Of a stretch of 64,000 bases of DNA, positions 26,541-37,729 are shown in pieces. Origin of the DNA: Symsagittifera roscoffensis. Its lineage: Eukaryota > Xenacoelomorpha > Acoela > Convolutidae. Position 1 is the stretch's first letter, and each line of letters begins with the position of its first letter. Below the pieces are notes generated by a model that did not search any database, was not told the origin of the DNA, and was given only the letters and a program-made list of their open reading frames with translations. Position numbers and translations under genes: made by a program. The stretch is from assembly GCF_963678635.1 (NCBI RefSeq), contig NC_087062.1, forward strand, positions 26,870,833 to 26,934,832, written 5' to 3'.

Positions 26541-26862
26541 GGTTAAAATAATTCGAAGTTAAAATCTGAAACAAACAATGATGAGTTTTAGCCACATTCC
26601 AAATTATGACTCAGATTTAACAAAATGGTATTGAAAATTTTTGTAGCGTAGACGTTTCAGGCTCATTAATTTTTGCAAAAAATATTATAAAGACTAGCCA
26701 AAAATTAATCTATTAATAAAGAAACTGATTTCTGAGATAACTAGTAAAGCTAGAACTAACGTAACCTGACCGCGAAGTATTGATACTTAATCGGTGTTGA
26801 GAGAAGCACAAAACAATCCGTCACATGGACCACGCTGTTACACTCCCAAGACTACGAAGGAA

Positions 26863-28330
26863 AATCTAGTCTGCAGTTGCAACACCCTTGCTAATCGCAA
26901 GGATAAAAATCTACTTTTGAAACCACGTTTGAGGACATCCACGTTTTTTTTCGCGCCACTTTCGGTTTCTTAATTGGATAGCACAATTGCCTTTTGGATT
27001 GCACAATTGCCTTTTTTGTGCCTTGGATAGCACAATTGCCTAGCACAAGTAACTTAAATTGAACTAACAACAAAAAAGTCAAACTGCGAAAAGTCACATT
27101 TGATCACGTAATCAAATTTTAGGACTTTCCTAAAAACGAAAAAAACTATAGCTCACATTTCTTTTCTAAGTTCTTTTTACTACATTCCTTTAAACTTTAA
27201 CCATTAAAAAGTGGCCCGAAAGACAAATAAAGTCAAACAAGTCTAAGGAATCGAAAACCGGGCTAAGTAAAACAGCAATTAAAACTATAATTCTTCAATG
27301 AGCTGGCTGATTCCAAACTCTGAACTTGCCTAATCGATATTCAATATTTAAAATACACAGGATTATCATAAAACGTTCCAAACAGCGCATTTCCGTAAAC
27401 ACCGTTGTTGAAGTCTCGGTCCAAACAGCGCATTTTGACAGAAAGGCAAAGCTGAGCTTCGCACCACTTGCGATACAACACAATCATAAAATTTAATGTC
27501 GAAAAAAAATGAAAAATTTCGAAAAAAAAACTAGATGAACCAAAGTTTCGTATGTCTCGATTAAGGACACCTAGGTACGCTAAAGCTTCGTATGTCTCGA
27601 TTAAGGCCACCTAGGCACGCTTTTACTGGTTTTTGCGGGACGAAATGCGTAATTTCAAAACTTGGATTTTGCCCATAACCTTAGTTGTTTTTCTACTAAA
27701 ATAAGTTATGTTTTTTTACTAAAATAAGTGATAAGAGTGAAATTTTTGAGAATTTAAAAATTTCCTCAAAATTTAATCTTTCTCCTTTTAAAGAAATAAG
27801 GAGTAACCGCTTCTGCAAGAAAAAATCGCGCAACCGCTACTTTCGATCGAAACTTTAATCTCAGATATGATAGGTAGTTTTTAAGAAAAATAAAAGTTTC
27901 TAAAAAACGGTCAAATTTCAAAAAAAACTTTGCGAAATCCATAGCATTGCAGGTCGTGACAAATAAAAAAACCGATGCTTCCAAAAAATTCGGTTTCTCG
28001 ATTGAACATTTAACCCAAGAATTGCACGGTAATTTTCGAGTTAAGTAGAAAAAAACTTCAAAAAACGGCCAGATTTATTATTTTCACTTGTTTGAAAGCC
28101 ATAATTTTTTTTTGAAAGAAAATGGGCGTAGCAACTTATGAAGGCGAGCTTTCAACAAACTGTTGTGTCGAAAAAACCTATCATATCAGATTCATCAGCA
28201 GTTATTAAGAAAAGTCCAAAATACGGTCAAATTAGAAAAACTAGCGACCCGGTGAAGCACTTGTTGCATTAAAAAATTTTTAATTTAGGTTTCAATTCAT
28301 ATATAGATATGCAGAAAGAAACATAGTTAG
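26863..28330. other. Intergenic DNA with short tandem and dispersed repeats
   Basis: The hairpin repeat sits exactly at the array edge (about 26862-26910). A GGATAGCACAATTGCC-type unit is repeated about three times at 26970-27040. A GAAGCTGAGCTTCGC palindrome repeat lies at about 27446-27490. A ~43-bp unit ending CACCTAGG(T/C)ACGCT is duplicated at about 27543-27621. A degenerate ~150-bp dispersed repeat follows at about 27700-28250. No gene was recognised. Confidence 0.5.
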
Positions 28331-28339
28331 TTGATTTTG

Positions 28340-28475
28340 GTGTCGAGGATCCCATCGGGTCCACGACACTATCGTCAATCAACAGAAAACGCTGGCCTCT
28401 TCTCCTTCTCTCCAGGACCTACGGAGAAGGAATACAGGTCTCCGAGAGTCCTGGAAGCCTCGGCTGAAACAAACA
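28340..28475. other. GC-richer island with two hairpins
   Basis: An island of clearly higher GC content. At 28340-28369 GTGTCG.GG.TCC is followed by a CATC loop and its inverted copy ending CGACAC. At about 28408-28465 TCCAGGAC is inverted as GTCCTGGA. A plus-strand frame runs 28331-28615 but has no family resemblance. It could be a structured RNA, a relic exon or a repeat; none is established. Confidence 0.25.
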
Positions 28476-28799
28476 TCAGCACAAAAGACTGCTCAAACAG
28501 AAAAAAAACGACAAACATAAATTTACTGTTAAAACTGAATAAAGCAAACCATACACAGCTATCAAACATAACACATGTATACCAGGGTAAATTTCATAAA
28601 TTATGCTTCACGTAACTAAAAAGTGTTTCTGAAAAAGATTAATGAAAACAGCAGATTTTATTTAAAACAATATCCGACTGGCATTTTAAAAACAAAACAC
28701 CCAAAATTTACGAAAAAAAATGAACAAGTATTAACCCAATTTGAAAAACAATTATCGGATTGTAAAAACTGTACAAAACTGTTATGTATTTGATGCCAT

Positions 28800-29660
28800 G
28801 TGATTATTTTATGTCTTTCCTATCAGGCATTTTTTTTCTTATGAATTATCTATCTTTTTTATCTATCTTTTCTTCTTTGTTTTTCTATCTTTCTAATTTA
28901 TCAATTTTTCTTTCTTTGTATCTCTCTTTTTTCTTTATTTTTTATCTCTATGTTTTTTCTTTCTGTTTTATCTATCTTTTCATCGTTTTTCTATCTATCT
29001 TTTAATTTATCTTCTTCTTCTATATGTTTCATCTAACACTTTATCTATCTGTTTTTCATCGTTCTTTTTTTCCTTTTTTTATCTCTCTTTTTCTTTCTTT
29101 ATATTTTTATTTTTCTCTTCCTTTTCTAATCAACATCTTTTTCAATCTAATCTATCATTTTATCTTTACTTTATCTGTCTTTTGATCTATCTTTTCTTTC
29201 TTTTCATCTATCTTTCTATCTATTTTTTTAATCTTTCTATCTATTTTCTTTAAGTATCTTTTTCATCTATCTTTTATTTATCTAATTTATTTTAAATATA
29301 TTTTTTATCTACCTCTTTCATCCAATCTATCTTTTCATCTTTCTTCACAATCTAAAACTTTTACCTCAATTTCTTCAATTTTTTTTTAAAACTAAACAAA
29401 ATTTTTTTTAAAAGTTTTTTTCTTTCTTTTTATCAATCTTTTTTAAACCAATCTATCGTTCATTTTTTACTTATCTTTTCATCTATCGTTTTTATTGACC
29501 TTTTTTTCTTTCTTTTTATTTATCTTTTTTATGATCTATTTTATCTAACTTTTACATATATTTTTTTTCATCTTCCTTCTAGCTAACTTCTTTAGCTATA
29601 TTTTTATCTATTTTATTTATCTATCATAATTATCTGTCTTTTTACTTATCATAATTACAA
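28800..29660 (+). repeat. Degenerate CTAT/CTTT simple-repeat tract
   Basis: About 0.86 kb built of degenerate TCTATCTTTT/TTTATC units on the plus strand. Long frames through it encode only Ser/Leu/Phe/Tyr and are by-products of the repeat. It is decayed (GATA)n-type satellite DNA, the reverse complement of the tracts to its right. Confidence 0.85.
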
Positions 29661-29689
29661 AAATTATTGAATATTTTTCAAAATTTTTG

Positions 29690-30000
29690 ATATATAGATT
29701 TAAAAATGATAGATTAAAAAGAAGAAAAAGATGGATGAAGAAGATAGATAGAAAAGGTAGATAAAAACGATAGATGAAGAAGATAGAGAAAAACAAAACA
29801 AAAAACGAAAGAAAAGAGATCAAAGAAAAGAAAAACAAAAATAGATAAGAAAATTTCAGAAAAAAGATAGATACAAATGCAAGCAGAAAAGATACAACAT
29901 AAATAAAAAAGAACATAGATTCAAAAGATTACAGATGATAGAAAAAAAACATAGATAAAAAGATAGACAAAAATGATAATTAAAAAAAGAAGAAGAATAT
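29690..30000 (+). repeat. Degenerate GATA/GAAA simple-repeat tract, reversed polarity
   Basis: AGATAGATAAAAA-type units, complementary to the tract ending at 29660. The switch in polarity lies at about 29660-29690, in a short AT-rich stretch containing TTTTTGATATATAG. Confidence 0.8.
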
Positions 30001-30879
30001 ATTTCGCTTTTCATATATAATACAATTTCACCCAAGAATTCGTCATTTTTTACATAAGTAAAAAAAATTAGTTAATACGGCAACAACTGTGAAAGAGTGT
30101 GGCTATGCAGTGGGTTTGATAACTCAATAAATGCCTACCTTAAAGAAGGAATATTCTGATCTGCTCTATTAAAATAAAGTTAAAATATCAATTAAAACAA
30201 AATTATATATTTAGATATTACAATAAAATAAAACACATCCGATCTCAGTTAAAAATTCGACCATACTTGCCGCTACAAAATTGGGCATAGTAGCGCCCCT
30301 TTTTTGACAAATTTAGCATTTTCAAGAAATATGACGATATTCTACTGATGCAAAATTGAGCAACCCAGATTTGCAATCCCATACTCAGGCTTGAATAGTC
30401 AAATGACTATGTGCGAAGACAACGCCTCATCTTCTGAAAGAAAGCAGATCCAGACCAGCCTTCCCCGCATCAGAACACAATCAATTTTATATTCAAGGTT
30501 CCAGCCCCCCTCGCATGACAGGTAAAAAGCCCATTGCCTCCCCATACTTGGGGTCAATAGTCATAAGACAATTAAACCTATTTTCTGGAAAATGGTGAGC
30601 ACCACCTGCCAGCAACAGGACAAACCCATTTTAAAATCAAGCCAAGAATATGCAAGCACAAGCTCTGTATTCTTTAGTATAGACATATCTCTGTGAACTG
30701 TGATATCAATTTCCATTTTGGATAGCTTTTGAAAAATTTCAGGAAGAACACAATTTTCCAACAGAAAATTTAATCATTTAGTATATCTTTTCAAAATTGA
30801 AAGGATTGTTCTTTTAGTTTTACAAAAAGAAAGCTGAAAGCAAGTATTTTTTGATTTTTGCCTTTTATACATGGATCGT
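30001..30879. other. Non-repetitive spacer inside the GATA tracts
   Basis: About 0.88 kb of ordinary AT-rich sequence splitting the GATA-polarity tract. No conserved frame, tRNA or known element was recognised. Confidence 0.4.
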
Positions 30880-32490
30880 ATTCATCTATAAAAACTAAAA
30901 AAGATTTTAAAAAAAGATACAAAAACAGATAGAAAAAAAGTTATATTAGGAGAAAGAAAAGAGACATATAACGGAGGAAAAAGAGATAGAAAAAGATAAA
31001 TAAAAAAATAGATAAAACAGATAGATACAGATAATATAAAAAAAAAGACAAAAATTTTGATAAAAAGATAGATAAAACAGGTAGATGAAAAAGATAGATA
31101 CAAAAGATAGACAAACAGAAAGATAAAAAGATAGTAAACAAGATAGATGAACATACATTAAAAAAGTTTGATAAAAAAGATAGATAATGTGATTGATAAA
31201 CAGAGATTAAAAGATAAGTAAAAGTAAGATAAAAAGATAGATAAATCAGATAAATACAAATGATATATAAAAATAGAAAAAATAGATAAAGAAGATTGAT
31301 AAAAAAAGATAAAGAAAACAGAAAAAGACAGATAAAAAAGTTACAGTCACAGATAAAAAAGAAAGATAAAAAGAAAGATAGAAAAGAAATAAAAAGAAAG
31401 AAATAAGATTGATAAACAGATAGAAAAAATAGCTTAAAAAAGAAAGAAAAAAAGTTAGATAAAAAGATAGATAAACAGATAGATAAAACAAGATAGTTGA
31501 AAAATAAATATACAGTTAGATAAAAAAAAGTTTGATAAAAAAGATAGATAATATGACTGATGAAAAAAAAATAAAAAGAAAGATTAAAAAGGTAGATTAA
31601 AAAGACAAAAAAAGAAAGAAAAAAGACAGATAAAAAGATAGATAAAAAAGATAGTCGAAATAAAAGATACAAATGATAGATAATTAGAATAAAAAAAGAT
31701 AGTTAAAAAGATAGATTAACAGAAAAATAAAAAAGATGGATATTGTGATAGAATAAAAAGATGGATACAAATGATAGATAAAGAGATAGACAAAAAATAG
31801 TTAAAAAAGATAGATCAACAGATAGATAAAAAAGATCGATATTGTGATAGATAAAAAAAGTTATATTAGAAAAAAGATAAAAAGATAGATATACGGATGG
31901 ATAAAAAAGATAGATAAAATTGATAGATGAAAAGATTAAAAAAGTGGATGAAAAGATAGATAGATAAACAGATAGATAAAAAAAGATAGACAAAAGTGAG
32001 GATTAAAAAATAGATAAAGTAAAATAAAAAAGATAGATAAACAGATAGGTAAAAAAGACAGATAAAAATGATAGATGAAAACATAGATAAAAACGATGGA
32101 TAAAAAGATCAATAAAAAATATAAGAAAAAAAGTTAGATAAAAAAGATAGATAGAAGCGATGGGTTAACAGATAGAAAAAAAACGATAGAAAAAAATAGA
32201 TAGATAAACAATGTAGATGCAAATGATAGAAAAAAAAGATAGATAAAAAATTAGATAAAAAATTAGTATGAATAAATATGAAAAAATAGGAGAAAATATA
32301 GATAAAAAAAATTATTTTTTTAACCAAAGATGGATCAGAAGCTAGATAAAAGATAGATACAAATCATAGACAAAAATGAAGACAAAATGGATGAACAAAA
32401 GATAGATACAAAAGATAAACAAAAATGTTAGATTAAAAGATAGATTAAAAAGATAGATAAACAGATAGATATTGAAGATAGATAAAAGAT
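30880..32490 (+). repeat. Long degenerate GATA-type simple-repeat tract
   Basis: About 1.6 kb of degenerate GATAGATAAAAAAGATAG units on the plus strand. Open frames of up to ~240 codons on the minus strand are composed almost only of Ser, Leu, Phe, Tyr and Ile and are not genes. Confidence 0.88.
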
Positions 32491-32699
32491 GGTTGGTAGA
32501 TGCTTAAAATCAACAAAGCTCAAACATATAAACACAGTATAGCTATGAAAAAATAGACTCAAGCTGAAACATGTAGACAAAATAAAATTCTTAAACATGT
32601 CAACATAGGGAACTCTAAAACATGGCTGGAAATGTCTAGCACAACTAAATATTATATAGATGACATTTCCGAGAATCATAGCAGTTTGTTTTAAAAAAA

Positions 32700-33170
32700 T
32701 TGAGCGTAGAAGTTTATGCAGAAGGTAATCACCCAATTTGTAATTTCGATTGAACCCACAAAAAACAGGTTTGGCAGGGTAGTTCTCGAAAGTTTCACAA
32801 CACGGTCAAAAAAATTTTTTGCAAAAAATTATAAAAAACTTGCCTTTTCTGAGGACGATTACTTTTTGAGTAAAAAAAGTGTGAGTAGCTATCCATGCAG
32901 GAGAACTTCCCATTACACTCTTTCTTTCCGTTGATTCAACAACCCCAGGTTTGGGGGTTAACTTTCGAGAAAAAAATGAAAAAGATTCAAAAACAGTACG
33001 CAGGCAGATAAAACATTAGGCGGTCGTTCTATAGATAATTTTTGTAAAAATCGTTAGAAAGATCTTTGAGAAAAAAATCTACTTTTAGCAAAAAGTAAAA
33101 CTTCAAAGATTCAAAAACGGTTAAAAAAACAAATATTTGACTATTCCGAGGGCCATGAAAATTTTCATCA
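32700..33170 (+). repeat. Degenerate ~150-bp dispersed repeat cluster
   Basis: Motifs GAACCC, GGTTTGG.AGGGTAGTT, TTTTGAG and CGAGGGCCATGAAAATTTT recur here and in 27700-28250 and 47630-48180. It is non-coding. It ends directly before the candidate exon at 33173. Confidence 0.45.
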
Positions 33171-33172
33171 AG

Positions 33173-33621
33173 TGAAAAGAAAGAAGTCCAAAAAAGTAAA
33201 AAGTCAGAATCTTCGTCATCTAAGTCTGAGAGAAAGAAATCTCACAAAGGGAAGAAAAGCTCAAAAGAAAGGAAAAGAGACAACGATCTAGAAGTAGATC
33301 TGAAGGGAAAATCAGAGATCGTAAAAAGCAGAGACATGGCTCTTCAAGCTCTAAATGATGGTATGTAGGATATCGATTTTTTCGTTGAATTAGTTAGACT
33401 TAATCCAAAACTTGTGGACCGATTTTTGCATATATGTGTGCAATTGCATCTTTAGTCTTTACTGTAGCAAGGGTTACGATATTTCTTCGTTGAAGGTTCG
33501 TACGACGACTTTCAACGAATTTTAAATTAAGTCATTCCGTTCCAACAAAAAAGATGAAAGAAAAAGAGAAAGAACTCAGATCAAACTTGAGCCATCCAGT
33601 ATAATAATACCAGAGAACTAA
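33173..33621 (+). CDS. Possible last two exons of a Lys/Ser/Arg-rich protein (partial)
   Basis: Exon 33173-33360 reads SEKKEVQKSKKSE, then Ser-, Lys- and Arg-rich sequence, and ends SRDMALQALND. A donor GTATGT follows, then an acceptor CAACAAAAAAG and exon 33554-33621 reading DERKRERTQIKLEP, with stop TAA at 33619-33621. Phases match (one base plus two). The composition suits a nuclear RNA-processing type protein, but no domain is recognisable. A second frame of the same DNA around 33276-33356 also reads as Arg-Ser repeats ending in a stop, so an alternative is a frameshifted RS-domain pseudogene fragment. Upstream exons were not found. Confidence 0.4.
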
Positions 33622-34500
33622 AGTAGATCAAGGCAAGAAAGCATTCAATTATTGTGGTGTCATCTTATGCTTTCCTTATAAATTTCAGTCAAAAGTTTCT
33701 CACCGTCAATATCTGCCCTTTGATTTGAGTATCAGTTTCAACAGCCAGCAATAGATTTCCTGAGGCAAAAAAGTTGTTGAACTTTCTAGTTCATTCTTCC
33801 ATGACCTTATTTCACTTGCGACAACAAGTGTACCTGTAATGGAGAAATAGACTCTTTTTCTCAAAAACAACTGTTCTTAGAGCTCTGTAAAAAGTTGAAC
33901 TTGCTTTATTATTGAACCTTAACAACTTTCAACTTCTCAGGAAGAAGGGCCTAAAAATTTATAGCACAAAATTTTCTGACAAAACATATGAATTCTGATG
34001 CAACTTTTGTTCTCTTCCCTTTTTGTCTAATCTTATCCCAATTTGAAAACAATGTGTTTGAAAATTCAAGCTTTGTTAGTTCTGTCCGATAATTTAAATC
34101 AGCACTGTATGGCGTTGCTAGCTGTTGAATAAATTTAATCATTACTTATATAAGACATTCTAAAGATCTTATTTCACTGAAAGCTTCTAAGTGAGGAATT
34201 GACTTTTTGATTTGAGATTTTCTCATGCATGGTCAATTTTTACAGAAAAACGGTCAATTTAGGAATACTATACGAAAGGACAAGAGCTTTATTCTGAGCA
34301 AACTTGTAACCGCAGGTGCTTCAAAATTAGGTACAGCTTCAACCCAGTAGTTGAGGGCTTTTAGAAGACTCTCAGGGGTTGCCAATCTTGCCTCAAAAAT
34401 GATTGCTCAAATCTTTGTAGTTTTCCATAATTTGACTTTAAAAAGTTTTCAAAAATTAAAATTCCTCGCCCTGACCAACAGGACCAAAAAGCGAGAAAAC
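33622..34500. other. Intergenic, no feature recognised
   Basis: AT-rich DNA without a convincing gene. Near 33490-33520 there is a small inverted repeat (CGTTGAA/TTTCAACG). Confidence 0.4.
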
Positions 34501-34509
34501 AACCAAAAA

Positions 34510-35060
34510 GCAGCTCTACCAAATGAAATAATGAAAAGTAGAAATAAGCCTCGAATTAGCAAAAACTCGGCTTCGAATTTGCTAACTAGCACTAACCACT
34601 CAGCCACGGATGCTTAAAATCCCAAAAAACCAGCCACCAATAACGCAGCTACATATGCTAATAAATTGCGAATTCGATGCAGCAAAAGTATCATCAAATA
34701 CAACAAAAAACAATTTTGCATGTTATAAATTGGAAAGCATAAAGACAAATTATGTATAAATTATGCATTTCAAAAAAACATTGAGTTGGCAAATTTCTGA
34801 AATCGAGCTTTTTAACATTGTACTGCTATTTGCAAAATTTTTTTTTTTCGGTTCATTTGCTGAATTAAAAATACATCAGTTGTGTTAACTTTCTACTAAA
34901 CAAATGTCAAAGCACACATGACATTATACTGCTACCGCAGCCTACCAACTCAAAAAAGGCCGCCAAAGGTTGCACTTTTATTTGCGACTTGGGTTGAAAA
35001 AAAGAAAGTCCGTACTAATACACTTTGCTTTGAAAGTGTGAAAATTGGAAATTCCCAACG
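34510..35060 (-). repeat. tRNA-like-ended dispersed repeat, copy 1
   Basis: About 550 bp aligning with 48790-49400. On the minus strand its end (34568-34615) has a canonical polymerase III A box, GTGGCTGAGTGGTTAGTGC, and a B-box-like AATTCGAAGCC, with the anticodon region deleted. It is a SINE-type or tRNA-associated repeat, not a working tRNA. Confidence 0.6.
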
Positions 35061-36499
35061 CTCTAGTTGGTCACTCTATAGTATCCAGGAGTTGAAAATC
35101 TTGCGGCTAGTTGCGATTGCTCAATTGCTTTTACTTTCTTTATTCTCTGCCGATTTACTGCCTAGCTATTTTTCAATGCGTTTTCTTACATTTTTCCGGC
35201 TTACTGCCCAGCTATTTTGTGTTCGCAATTGGTACGAAGCTCCGCTCTGCCTCTGTGTTGTAATTTTTTGCTTTTGTATGAGTTAATTTATTTCTTCTCA
35301 ATCAACCTAAATTGGACGCTGGTACTGAGCATCAATATCAGTTTTTTGCTTTTAGTTCTGACCATTAAAAAGGAAGGAACTGTGTCTCGGCTGTGTTTTG
35401 TTTTTTTTCACGAAAAATCAGATACCAAAAATAATAATTGGAATGGGACGAGTGATATATCATATTAGAGTCTTTTCAGTCGTTACTCTACCGACGTTAA
35501 TGTTGACAAAAACTGGTGTGAAATTTTTGACTTTCAGTCCAGCTTCGAAGAAGTAAATCGATCATGTAATGTTAGTTAAATAAAAAATGATGTTATGAAA
35601 TGACAACTAGTTTTGAAAGCTTCATTTAGCGGTTCCTTGGCACTGAAAAATTTTTGTGCTAAAATTTAGATTTTTGTTTCTTTTTCAATTTTTGAAGACA
35701 AGTGTTGTTAATTCTGTATACTATAGCAACTTTTATGTGTTTGTAAAGTTAACTCATCACAAAAAACGGAACTATTTCTTGTAGTTTTTTATGAGTGTGG
35801 TCGGAACATGCTGGGCTATCCTGTTTTTGAAAAGATCTTCACTGAAACTGGTTCTTCTGAACCTCTAGATTTTAAAACGTGTTACCATAACCTAATTTGT
35901 TCATAAACAGTTGAGAGAAGAGCCATTATTTTGGTAAAACTATCTCCCCCTAAATTTTTAGATGTTTATCAAAAAAATGAATTTTCGCGTATTTCGGTTG
36001 CTTGGATTTTTCTTCGTTTTAAAGAAAAAATTCTAGATTTTGGTTCGAGGTTTTATTTTCGATTTCTACTCAAGCTCACTTTCAAATTCATCTTAAAGCG
36101 GGTTCAGTTTCAACCTAAAACTATTGGTTACAGTGTAAAGTTGATGATTTGGTGAGTTGTGGCGGGTAGCGGAGTAAGGGGAAGGGCCTGGAAGCGGAAG
36201 TATATTAACGATCTCTATTAAAAACTAAAAATATTGCACTTGAACAAAAAATGTATATTATTTACACTTTTTTGTCGTGGAATAAACAAATTACCCAGTA
36301 ATCCGATTTTTGGAATAAGTTAATTGTGACTAGTGTTTGTCTGGTTAATTGTGTCGGCTCACTTCCCTCGGCTCACTTTCCTTCGCATGCTTTTTTGCTA
36401 TGAATCAATTTGTTATATAATTGAGAGTAATTTGACGTATTCCTGTAGTTTATAATTTAACCAGTACCAATTTTTGTAAATATTTTTTTTTCGCTGAAA
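35061..36499. other. Intergenic DNA, short unsupported frames
   Basis: It holds one inverted copy of the GAAGCT/AGCTTC palindrome repeat at about 35232-35256. A frame at 35931-36155 ends just past a perfect donor-like GTGAGT, but its Phe/Lys-rich peptide has no recognisable family. A GC-richer patch at 36156-36200 could be a promoter or an untranslated exon. Nothing firm. Confidence 0.35.
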
Positions 36500-36568
36500 A
36501 TGGGATATCAACTTAGAAGATTTCGGCCTATGTTGTGTCCTATGGAGGACAACCCTCGATTGTTTGAG
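36500..36568 (+). CDS. Candidate first coding exon (23 codons)
   Basis: An ATG is followed by MGYQLRRFRPMLCPMEDNPR-like sequence ending FE, then a strong donor GAG|GTATGTCC. The peptide has balanced composition, unlike chance frames here. No convincing next exon was found on this strand, so the call rests only on the start, the donor and the composition. Confidence 0.25.
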
Positions 36569-37729
36569 GTATGTCCTAGTTTGAAGCTAATTTGAAAGCT
36601 TTTACTGCTTTTGGCTATGTTTACTTTTCAAAGTTTGTAACGACAATAAGTTTCTGAACAGGTAGTTAGAATGAGCCATCTGCTCTTATGTTTTAATGTA
36701 ATTTGTCGTTTCTCTTGTATGCAGAAAACTGGTAATATTTGAATGTTTAATTTTTTTGACATCTAGTAATACAATACCGAATGAATATACAAGTTTTTTG
36801 ACATTAAATACAAAATAGCACATCTACATAGCCATGAAATGAATGGAGTGGTACATTGCAATGGTAAGGGAAGAACTAATAGTGGTGATACGAGGATGTT
36901 TGCCATGCAACTGGAAGTTGCACAAAGGCTAAAGGCTGAAATATTGCGGTGATAAATAATACCAACCAGGGGTGCGCAAAGTCAAGACTTGTCGGATAAT
37001 TTTAAATACTTTATGGAACGAAATTTTTCATCAAGTTTTTTTTAGCCGTCTGATGAAAAACGTAATTTGTTACGTTTTTTATCGTAATTTGCTTGGCACC
37101 AGGTTAACTACACTTTTGCGCACACCTTAGTTGTAAATGGTTGTATTTGAGTAGTACTGTATCAATTATGATACGGTGAGTATGCAATAAATATTAACGA
37201 TAATTGCTGCAAGGGGAAAATTACACTTCTTTCTCCGCCAATTCATGCATCTACGAAGGTTCGTGAAAAAACGCTTGATATGCCTGCACATTTTACTAGA
37301 ACGAAAAGTCACTATGCAACGGAACTTTTCATTTGAATTATCTGCTTGATTTCAAAATGAATTGAACATTAGTAATATCGTAACATTATCGACAAGTAAG
37401 GCCAAGAAAATTGGTACCGTGTTCCATATACGGTACAAAATTTGCGAAAAACTCAGGGGGCTGTTCTCAAAATAGAAAGAGCGAATGCATTAAGTTTTCA
37501 CCCAATCAGCAGCCCGTAAATTGTCCAAATGGACTGTTTTTTTACTGCTTATTTCTGTGGAATTAGCCATGTTTTCAACAGTTGCTGAGTTGAACAGGAA
37601 TAGATGTGCATTTTACACCCCCGGCATCGAGTTTAAGTTTTTGTAATTCAAATACTGCACAAATGAATAAACGGAAAAATTGGCGAAAATATAAATCGGA
37701 AGCGAATTAGAGGGTTGTCTTTAATCTGG
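36569..37729. other. Intergenic DNA with one MITE-like element
   Basis: Apart from the inverted-repeat element at 36968-37128, no gene or repeat is recognised. Confidence 0.4.
36968..37128. mobile_element. MITE-like element with GGTGCGCAAAGT ends
   Basis: About 160 bp bounded by GGTGCGCAAAGT on the left and its near inverted copy ACTTTTGCGCACACC on the right. The interior is short and non-coding. A clear target duplication was not found, so the superfamily is open. Confidence 0.5.

Larger units (their letters stand above)
1860..26862. repeat. Tandem array of four leukotriene A4 hydrolase units
   Basis: Four direct repeats starting with CTGACGCAAGTGG at 1860, 8525, 14561 and 21059. Unit lengths are about 6665, 6036, 6498 and 5804 bp. 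Each carries one five-exon gene on the minus strand plus spacer. Homology to the flanks starts at 1860 and stops at about 26862. Unit 2 lacks about 500 bp of spacer just after 8870 that units 1, 3 and 4 keep (for example 14897-15365). Units 3 and 4 carry a ~95-bp tandem duplication in the spacer (about 15125-15312 and 21623-21810) that is single in unit 1 (about 2430-2520). Unit 4 lacks the ~670 bp upstream of its gene that the other units have. The shared indels give a history of the array. Confidence 0.95.

Noticed and set aside
30941-31672. 243-codon minus-strand open frame rich in Ser/Leu/Phe/Tyr
   Set aside because: It runs through degenerate GATA-type simple repeat; stop codons are avoided by the repeat composition. 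Other frames in 28.8-32.5 kb have the same cause.
35931-36155. 74-codon plus-strand frame followed by GTGAGT
   Set aside because: Phe/Lys-rich composition typical of chance frames in AT-rich DNA; no acceptor-linked partner exon was found.
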